8,870 nucleotides of DNA from JASHVB01 sp049522565 (GTDB lineage Bacteria; Pseudomonadota; Alphaproteobacteria; Acetobacterales; Acetobacteraceae): the NCBI GenBank assembly GCA_049522565.1, contig JBEKNT010000279.1, forward strand, positions 1 to 8,870, in the 5' to 3' direction. The translations under genes were made by a program, and so were the position numbers. This document shows, one piece after another, positions 1-4,311 of this stretch. Each line of letters starts with the position of its first letter. Positions within the stretch are counted from its first letter, which is position 1. The notes below the pieces were generated by a model. It had not been told where the DNA came from. It worked only from the letters and a program-made list of their open reading frames with translations, and did not search any database.

Positions 1-207
1 GGGCAGCGTGCGCGGGGATGAATGCCGGCTATCCGGACGGATCACGGCGCTGGCGACGGCAGCGCGCCCGCGGTTGGCACTGCGCTGGACGGCCGGGTTG
101 GACGCCTTGGCCGGAAGGGGAATGGCGGGTTCGAAGTCCGCGACATTGGCCGTCGAACGTTCATCGATGAAGCGTGCCGACGGCGGTTTGCGACCCGTTG
201 CGGACAT
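1..207 (-). CDS. Possible 5' part of an unrecognised leftward gene, cut by the window edge
   Basis: The minus strand is open from about base 282 down to base 1 with no stop codon, and the first ATG in that frame is at 205-207. It would give at least 69 residues beginning MSATGRKPPSARFIDERS, followed by a Pro/Ala/Arg-rich and probably disordered stretch. Third codon positions are about three-quarters G/C, as expected for this genome. An overlapping plus-strand frame (2-316) shares the same third positions and is also open, so base composition cannot decide between strands. I prefer the minus reading because its start faces the AT-richer region at 286-380, where promoters would be expected, whereas the plus reading is Arg-rich and runs into that region. 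Only a weak AGGCGA-like ribosome binding site precedes the ATG. I recognise no domain. It may equally be non-coding. Confidence 0.3.
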   Translation of the reverse strand, partial: MSATGRKPPSARFIDERSTANVADFEPAIPLPAKASNPAVQRSANRGRAAVASAVIRPDSRHSSPRTLP

Positions 208-515
208 CCATCGCCTGAGGCCGCCCTGGACCAGAATCGGGTATTTCCGGCACGGGCAGGGGTCGGCCAGCTTGCCGGAATTTCACCTACAGAAATTGTC
301 TATCATAATTTATTGATCGAATATCTGTTGGTACCGGTTAGTCAGGGCCTTCTCAATATGATGCCCAAACATTATCATACCCAGAACGCTAACCGCGCAC
401 CGGCTCGCGCGGCGCTTTGCTCGCTATGTCTGGTCACCCCGGTAAGTAGATTCCGAACCTACCGGGGCGCGTCTTATCTAGTTACAGTTCCTGAACCATT
501 TGCAGGGAGGCCTCA
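208..515. promoter_or_regulatory. Intergenic leader upstream of the OmpA-family gene
   Basis: No credible gene lies here. Bases 286-380 are clearly richer in A and T than the rest of the window, which is typical of a promoter region. A CATAAT hexamer at 304-309 matches the sigma-70 -10 consensus at five of six positions, but no good -35 partner sits 16-18 bases upstream. A TTGTCT at 296-301 has only a poor -10 (GAATAT) 17 bases downstream. A small dyad, TATGAT (357-362) with ATCATA (374-379), could be a protein-binding site or could be chance. Alphaproteobacterial promoters often deviate from the E. coli consensus, so the exact start cannot be fixed by eye. The ribosome binding site of the downstream gene, GGGAGG at 505-510, lies five bases before its ATG. 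Confidence 0.45.
437..467 (+). promoter_or_regulatory. Leader hairpin upstream of the OmpA-family gene
   Basis: CCCCGGTA (437-444) and TACCGGGG (460-467) are perfect 8-base inverted complements around a 15-base loop. The element ends 48 bases before the OmpA-family start codon. No T-run follows it, so a classic intrinsic terminator is unlikely. It could be a 5' UTR stem, for example an mRNA stabiliser or small-RNA target, or a DNA operator. An alternative pairing of GTAG (446-449) with CTAC (459-462) would compete with it, which would suit a two-state structure but is not proof of one. Confidence 0.4.
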
Positions 516-1250
516 ATGACAAGTTTGCGCACGTTCGGGGTTGCCGGGGTACTGTTGACCGGCGCCGTCTTGGCAGCACCGGCCGCGCTTGGCCAAAGCC
601 AGGTCCAGGGTTTTCTCACGGCGCCCGGCCAATACAGTTTCCCGGTCCAGCCAGGCGACTACATGGCGCCGCACTACAACGGGGACAGCTCGCCCCCGTC
701 GCCGGACGCCTTGCCGTACGATCCCGCCACCGGCTTTCCCACCCCGGTCAACTACATGGCACCCCATTGGGGGGGCGGGGGACCCTTCTTCCTGGCCGGT
801 GCCCCCGGCGCCTTCCAGGTTTCGCCCGGCTCTTACATGGCTCCGTGGTACATGGGGTCGGGGGCGATGTCGTCGATGGCCTCGAACGCCGCCGCCGGGC
901 CAGCTCCGGCCGTAGCTCCGGCCCGCTCCTACCTGGTGTTCTTCGACTGGGACAAGGCGACGCTGACCGCTCGCGCCCGCCAGATCATCAAGGAGGCGGC
1001 CGACAACTCGACGCACGTGCAGTACACGCGGATCGAGGTGAACGGCTACACCGATACCTCCGGCACGCCGCAATACAACATGGGCCTGTCGATGCGCCGT
1101 GCTGACGCCGTGAAGGGAGAACTGCTCAGGGACGGCGTGCCTGGGACCGCAATCACCACCCAGGGCTTCGGCGAGACGCATCTGCTGGTGCCGACCGGGG
1201 CAGGTGTGCGCGAGCCGCAGAACCGGCGCGTGGAGATCATCATCCGATGA
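516..1250 (+). CDS. OmpA-family peptidoglycan-binding envelope protein
   Basis: A 244-residue exported protein. Residues 1-26 look like a Sec signal peptide (Arg5, hydrophobic run 8-24, likely cleavage after ALG at 24-26). Residues 27-136 are Pro/Gly/Tyr-rich and low in complexity, with three YMAP motifs: DYMAPHY (48-54), NYMAPHW (79-85) and SYMAPWY (106-112). Residues 138-244 form an OmpA C-terminal domain with YLVFFDWDKATLT, NGYTDTSG, YNMGLSMRRA and NRRVEI. Asp180 and Arg195 match the E. coli OmpA pair (Asp271/Arg286) that grips diaminopimelate in peptidoglycan. The protein therefore probably anchors something to the cell wall in the periplasm. It has no lipobox, so it is not a Pal lipoprotein, and the N-terminal half is too short and proline-rich for an 8-strand barrel. 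The start is supported by GGGAGG five bases upstream. The gene appears monocistronic. What the N-terminal part does is unknown. Confidence 0.95.
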   Translation: MTSLRTFGVAGVLLTGAVLAAPAALGQSQVQGFLTAPGQYSFPVQPGDYMAPHYNGDSSPPSPDALPYDPATGFPTPVNYMAPHWGGGGPFFLAGAPGAFQVSPGSYMAPWYMGSGAMSSMASNAAAGPAPAVAPARSYLVFFDWDKATLTARARQIIKEAADNSTHVQYTRIEVNGYTDTSGTPQYNMGLSMRRADAVKGELLRDGVPGTAITTQGFGETHLLVPTGAGVREPQNRRVEIIIR

Positions 1251-1260
1251 AGGGTTAGGG

Positions 1261-1285
1261 CCCGCGCCGCCGGGGTGTGCGCGGG
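1261..1285 (+). terminator. GC-rich hairpin after the OmpA-family gene, possible terminator
   Basis: CCCGCGC (1261-1267) pairs perfectly with GCGCGGG (1279-1285) across an 11-base loop, starting 11 bases after the OmpA-family stop codon. The position suits a transcript 3' end, but no T-run follows. It may stabilise the mRNA end or help Rho-dependent termination rather than act as an intrinsic terminator. Confidence 0.3.
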
Positions 1286-1327
1286 TAGCCTTGCGTAGCC
1301 GCAAATCGTGCTCGCGTTGCGGATCAA

Positions 1328-1382
1328 ATATCTGCATCAGAAAAGCCCACTCGGATGAGCGGGCTGGGTCTGATGCAGATAT
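1328..1382 (-). terminator. Long hairpin with intrinsic-terminator features on the minus strand
   Basis: ATATCTGCATCAGA (1328-1341) and TCTGATGCAGATAT (1369-1382) are perfect 14-base inverted complements. Inside them is a second stem: AGCCC (1344-1348) with GGGCT (1361-1365), then CTC (1350-1352) with GAG (1357-1359), closed by a GGAT loop. Read on the minus strand, the inner stem is followed at once by TTTTCT, which is the layout of a Rho-independent terminator for leftward transcription. Read on the plus strand there is no T-run, only an A-run before the stem. It could stop leftward transcripts from the lipoprotein gene before they run into the OmpA-family gene, and its long outer stem could protect the 3' end of the OmpA-family mRNA. 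Confidence 0.5.
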
Positions 1383-1450
1383 CTTGCAGACCGTGGGACA
1401 ACGCAGTTGCGGCGAGTGTAGTGACTCTGACGGATCGACCCCGCTGACCG

Positions 1451-1555
1451 CCCCTTTGTGTCGTGGCTGGCGCAGGCCGGCCACCCACGACATTCCTTCG
1501 TTGCACGCAGCAAACTCGTGGGTGGCCAGCCTGCGCCGGCCATGACGCAAGGGGG
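1451..1555. repeat. Inverted pair of REP-like units forming a very large hairpin
   Basis: The arms 1451-1490 and 1516-1555 pair over 40 positions with one mismatch (1478/1528) and four G-T pairs, around a 25-base loop. The core unit, 1460-1491, begins GTCGTGGCTGGCGCAGG and ends CCACCCACGAC. The opposite arm is the same unit inverted. Each unit contains its own small imperfect palindrome (TGGCnGG...GGCCA). The arrangement resembles the paired REP/BIME elements of other bacteria, which are spread by RAYT-type transposases and can act on DNA supercoiling, mRNA 3' ends or termination. No transposase gene is present in the window, so the elements would have to be mobilised from elsewhere. A third copy lies at 1703-1734. 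Confidence 0.75.
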
Positions 1556-1702
1556 GCGGCCGCTGCCTGTCCTTGGGATCGAAGCGCCAGGATCAGAACA
1601 CCAGGACGCTCACGCCGGAGATTGCCGGGTCGCCTCGCCGCGAACGACGCCCAGGGCTTCACGGAATCACCGCGCCAGGCAGAGGATGACCGGTCCTGCC
1701 CC

Positions 1703-1734
1703 GTCGTGGCAGGCGCCGGCCGGCCATCCCCAAC
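1703..1734 (+). repeat. Third, solitary copy of the REP-like unit
   Basis: This 32-base stretch (GTCGTGGCAGGCGCCGG, then CCGGCCATCCCCAAC) matches the unit at 1460-1491 at about 27 of 32 positions and lies in the same orientation. Differences cluster at its right end. Without an inverted partner nearby it would form only the small internal hairpin. Its presence shows that the pair at 1451-1555 is not a one-off palindrome but a member of a dispersed family. Confidence 0.6.
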
Positions 1735-1765
1735 TTTACCTGCCGGCACCGGGAAGACGGCGTGA

Positions 1766-1840
1766 ATGCCGACCCACCGGGTCAAGTACCCGGTGGCATG
1801 CTCCGCCTGCCGCCGGGTACTCGACCCCGGAGGTCGGCAT
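1766..1840. repeat. Nested palindrome of a second intergenic repeat family
   Basis: The arms 1766-1798 and 1808-1840 pair over 33 positions with four mismatches and one G-T pair around a 9-base loop. ATGCCGACC (1766-1774) with GGTCGGCAT (1832-1840) forms the perfect outer stem. The left arm is itself a perfect palindrome: CCACCGGGT (1774-1782) with ACCCGGTGG (1788-1796). The right arm has a degraded form of the same small palindrome. The element can fold either as one long hairpin or as two small ones. The sequence is unrelated to the GTCGTGGC units, so it is a separate repeat family. Its function is unknown. Confidence 0.7.
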
Positions 1841-1949
1841 GACCGGGGTCACGGTCCGCCGCCGTCAAACGACTCGATCATCCACTGACGGAACCTCGGC
1901 CCGTCGCCACTGACGACGGGAGAAACCGTTCCGGTACGAGACCCATCGG

Positions 1950-2117
1950 TCAGTCGTGATGGTGCCACCCCCAGCCGTCATGATAATGGTCAGGCTCGAC
2001 AATGCAGCCGCACAGCATGGTGGACACCGCCAGGAGTGCGGCAAGCGACAGCAACACCGACCGGGTGGACCGCTTCGACTGATCGGGTGACGAAGCCAGG
2101 CGATTGCGCAGGATCAT
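1950..2117 (-). CDS. Small His-rich putative lipoprotein
   Basis: A 55-residue protein. Residues 1-20 form a basic N-region, 21-34 a hydrophobic core (SVLLSLAALLAVSTM), and LCGC at 35-38 fits a lipobox with Cys38 as the lipidated residue. The mature part is only about 18 residues and ends HYHDGWGWHHHD, rich in His, Asp and Trp, so it could bind a metal ion at the membrane surface. The frame also opens 24 codons earlier (2189), but I chose the ATG at 2115-2117 because AAGGCGGA lies about seven bases upstream and a signal peptide should be near the N-terminus. It lies 209 bases downstream of the adenylation gene on the same strand and may be transcribed separately. Tiny lipoproteins of this sort are common and mostly uncharacterised. 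Export is well supported, metal binding is inference. Confidence 0.7.
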   Translation of the reverse strand: MILRNRLASSPDQSKRSTRSVLLSLAALLAVSTMLCGCIVEPDHYHDGWGWHHHD

Positions 2118-2326
2118 CGTATTTCCGCCTTTGTTGCACTGGTAGCAGCCCGAATTGTGAATTGCCGTGGTGGCTTTCGGGGTGGCCAAGTGTCGATCGG
2201 GACGGCGTCGGGAAAGCGACCGGTCCAGGGTCTTTTCGTGGCACTGCTCATGCTCGCCGGTGCCTGGCGTTGGCGCACCGCGATCTCATCCCTCTGGCGT
2301 CACGGCCGGGCCTGACGCGCTACCGT

Positions 2327-4021
2327 TCAGTGCGGAGCGTGCCGCCGTGCGAACAGTCGATGCAGCAGCGACTCGCGCGGCACGTCCAGGTCAGCCAGCG
2401 CCAGCAGGTCGATCTTGCCGCCGGGCAGATACGGCATCCGGTCGCGCAGGACGATCTCTGCCGGCCGCATCGAAGCCGGCAGTTCGGCGCGCAGCCGGTC
2501 CCGCAGCAGCGCGCGCAGCGCGCGATGGCCTCGCGCCTCCGCCGCCACATAAGCGACCAGCAGCGCCGCGCCGTCCCGCTGCCGCGGCACGACCGCCGCA
2601 TCGGTGACCCCTGGCGTGCCTCGCAGCACCGACTCCACCTCAGCTGGCTCCACCCGCACGCCATGGATCTTGATCTGCCGGTCGGCGCGACTGACGAAGC
2701 GCAGCAGGCCATCCGCGTCCAGGCGTAGCAGGTCGCCGGTCGGCAGGATGCGCCAGCCGGGGCGCGACGGATCGGGCCGCACCCGGCCGGGAATGCAGCG
2801 CCCGTCGCGCCATTCGCCGCAGGCGATGTGGCGGCTGCGCAGCACCAAATGGCCCGGCTGTCCCGGCGGAACGCTGCGGCCGGCCGCGTCGATCAGCGCA
2901 TAGTCCTGATCCTCCAGCGGATAACCGGCCGGCAGGCGTGGGTCCGCGCTGGCATAGTCCGGCGGCACGAACCAATGGGCGCCGAACATCGCCTCGGTCG
3001 AGGCGTAGGCGTGGGCGATGTGGCAGTCCGCCGGCAGAATGCGCCGCCAGTTGGCGATATCCGCCTGTAGGATCGTTTCGCCGCTGCTGCGCAGCACACG
3101 CAGCCCGGCGAACGCCGCTTTCGCCCCGTCCAGCGCGAACAGCAGCCGCACGACGGAGGGGCCGGCATCGAGCAATGTCAGCCCTTCCTCGCGCGCCAGC
3201 GTGAACAAGGTTCCGGCGCTTTCGCTGCCCAGCGAGTGGACCAGCAGCCGCGCCCCGCCACACAGCGCCGCGAGGCTGGAGCAGAACCCCGAATTGGTGC
3301 TGGGCTGCGTCGTGCCGAGGAACCGGTCGGCGGCGGTCATGTGCCAGGCGTCGAGATAGACCAGCGCGCGCCGCAGCGCGGCCCGGGTGGAGATCACGAT
3401 GCCCTTCGGCCGGCCGGTGCTGCCCGAGGTGTAATGCACCAGGGCCGGCGCATCCGGATCGAGCGCGGCAGGCGGCACCCAGTCCGCCCGATCGGCGCTG
3501 CCGAGTGCCGCCGTGAGCGTGAGTTGGGCGGTTCCCGCGGGGATCCCGAGGTCCGCCGCCGCCGCATCGTCGCGCAGCAGCAGCGCCGCCGGCCTGGCGT
3601 CGTGCAGGATCGTGGCGTTGCGGTCCGGCGGATGCGCCGGATCGAGCACAATGCACACCCGTGCCGCGACCAGGCAGCCAAGCATCCCCGCGAAGCCGGA
3701 TGGCGAATTCGGCAGCAGCGTGGCGACCGCGCCGCACGCGGGTACCGCGGCCACGACATGGCGTGCGATACGGCGAATGCGATCGAGCAATCCGGCGTAG
3801 GTAAGACGCTCGCCGGTACCGACGACGGCAACGGCGTCCGGATCGGGCGCGGCGACATGGCGCAGCAGATCGACGAGTGATTGCCCGGTGAAGTCGGGCG
3901 GCGGCGGCATGAACGCACGATCGGCCGGCCCGTTCCGATCGAACGGAACCGCCGCCGGCCGGGTCCACGCCACGTCATCCCAGGCGATGCCGTCGAACGC
4001 GATCGTTTCGGGAGCAATCAC
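2327..4021 (-). CDS. Stand-alone AMP-forming adenylation enzyme (ANL superfamily, NRPS A-domain-like)
   Basis: A 564-residue cytoplasmic enzyme expected to activate a carboxylic acid with ATP to an acyl-adenylate and then pass it to a thiol. The core motifs appear in order: LDPAHP (126-131, A2), VHYTSGSTGRPKG (195-207, the P-loop-like A3), AYASTE (338-343, A5), PTGD (427-430, A7), SRADRQIKIHGVRVEPAEVE (444-463, A8 hinge) and YLPGGKIDLL (531-540, A10) with Lys536 as the probable catalytic lysine. All ATP-handling residues are present, so it looks active. The A4 region (STNSGFCSSLAALCGG, 241-256) lacks the FD motif whose Asp holds the amino group of alpha-amino acids, pointing to another acid type. 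The protein ends about 30 residues after A10, with no carrier, condensation or thioesterase domain, so its acceptor is encoded elsewhere. The start is GTG, with AAGG eight bases upstream. An acyl-CoA ligase role is possible, but A8 and A10 look NRPS-like. Confidence 0.9.
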   Translation of the reverse strand: MIAPETIAFDGIAWDDVAWTRPAAVPFDRNGPADRAFMPPPPDFTGQSLVDLLRHVAAPDPDAVAVVGTGERLTYAGLLDRIRRIARHVVAAVPACGAVATLLPNSPSGFAGMLGCLVAARVCIVLDPAHPPDRNATILHDARPAALLLRDDAAAADLGIPAGTAQLTLTAALGSADRADWVPPAALDPDAPALVHYTSGSTGRPKGIVISTRAALRRALVYLDAWHMTAADRFLGTTQPSTNSGFCSSLAALCGGARLLVHSLGSESAGTLFTLAREEGLTLLDAGPSVVRLLFALDGAKAAFAGLRVLRSSGETILQADIANWRRILPADCHIAHAYASTEAMFGAHWFVPPDYASADPRLPAGYPLEDQDYALIDAAGRSVPPGQPGHLVLRSRHIACGEWRDGRCIPGRVRPDPSRPGWRILPTGDLLRLDADGLLRFVSRADRQIKIHGVRVEPAEVESVLRGTPGVTDAAVVPRQRDGAALLVAYVAAEARGHRALRALLRDRLRAELPASMRPAEIVLRDRMPYLPGGKIDLLALADLDVPRESLLHRLFARRHAPH

Positions 4022-4311
4022 GCTGATCGCCTTGCACGGATGCAGTCAACCGCTACACCATACTGCGCCTGGCGATGGATGCCAGTTGCGGGAGCCTGCC
4101 GGGACCCGCGTCCGATGGCCGCAGCGATCCGCCCACGGGCCCCGCCGCCGCGCGGTGCATCGGCGGTCGCGCTGCGTTGCCGCACGCGTCGCGCGGCATG
4201 GTTGGAGTCGCCGGGACCGACGCGCGGGTCAGGCACGCGACCTCGCCCGTCTTTACCGTTCTTTCACCAGGACCGGCACACTCTGGCGGCCCCAGTATCC
4301 GGCCCGTCGCG
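4022..4311. promoter_or_regulatory. Divergent spacer between the adenylation enzyme and the histidine kinase
   Basis: These 290 bases separate two divergent genes and must hold both promoters if the kinase starts at 4312. The kinase frame stays open through most of it (from an ATG at 4075), but the translation is Gly/Pro/Ala/Arg-rich with no domain. A TATGGT on the minus strand (4057-4062) matches a -10 box at four of six positions, and a minus-strand TTGACT lies near 4045-4050, too close to the GTG start to serve it well. I see no strong operator, riboswitch or terminator here. Confidence 0.35.

Larger units (their letters stand above)
1251..1949. other. Repeat-rich intergenic region, no convincing gene
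   Basis: About 700 bases lie between the OmpA-family stop and the end of the lipoprotein gene. Several frames are open for 100-150 codons, but their products are Arg/Pro/Ala-rich, overlap one another on both strands and are translated from palindromic repeats, so I treat them as artefacts of high GC. The region contains a short GC hairpin, a terminator-like long hairpin, three REP-like units and one nested palindrome, each listed separately. The stretch at 1556-1702 shows no clear structure beyond high GC. The accumulation of several mobile palindrome families suggests a tolerant insertion spot between two transcription units. Confidence 0.6.

Noticed and set aside
22..519. 165-codon plus-strand frame before the OmpA-family gene
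   Set aside because: It crosses the AT-rich leader and the hairpin, changes composition midway and ends across the OmpA start; it has no domain and no ribosome binding site.
513..1550. 345-codon minus-strand open frame opposite the OmpA-family gene
   Set aside because: It is antisense to a gene with a clear signal peptide and OmpA domain; its product is Arg/Gly/His-rich with no domain, and its N-terminal part is translated from the palindromic repeats.
1324..1785. 153-codon minus-strand frame in the repeat-rich spacer
   Set aside because: Its peptide is largely the translation of the REP-like units and GC-rich spacer (for example QAGHP/GRPAPATT strings), has no ribosome binding site and is overlapped by equally long frames on the other strand.
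1451..1840. CRISPR array or insertion-sequence ends formed by the repeats
   Set aside because: Units are in mixed orientation with irregular spacing and belong to two unrelated families, with no cas genes, no transposase frame between them and no flanking target duplication visible.
2259..2279. Short GGTGC/GCACC hairpin downstream of the adenylation gene as a terminator
   Set aside because: Only a 5-bp stem with an 11-base loop and no T-run in the leftward direction; common by chance at this GC content.
2640..3968. 442-codon minus-strand frame overlapping the adenylation gene in another frame
   Set aside because: It is a frame-shifted shadow: Arg/Gly/Ala-rich, with no ANL motifs, inside a gene whose own frame carries A2 to A10 intact.
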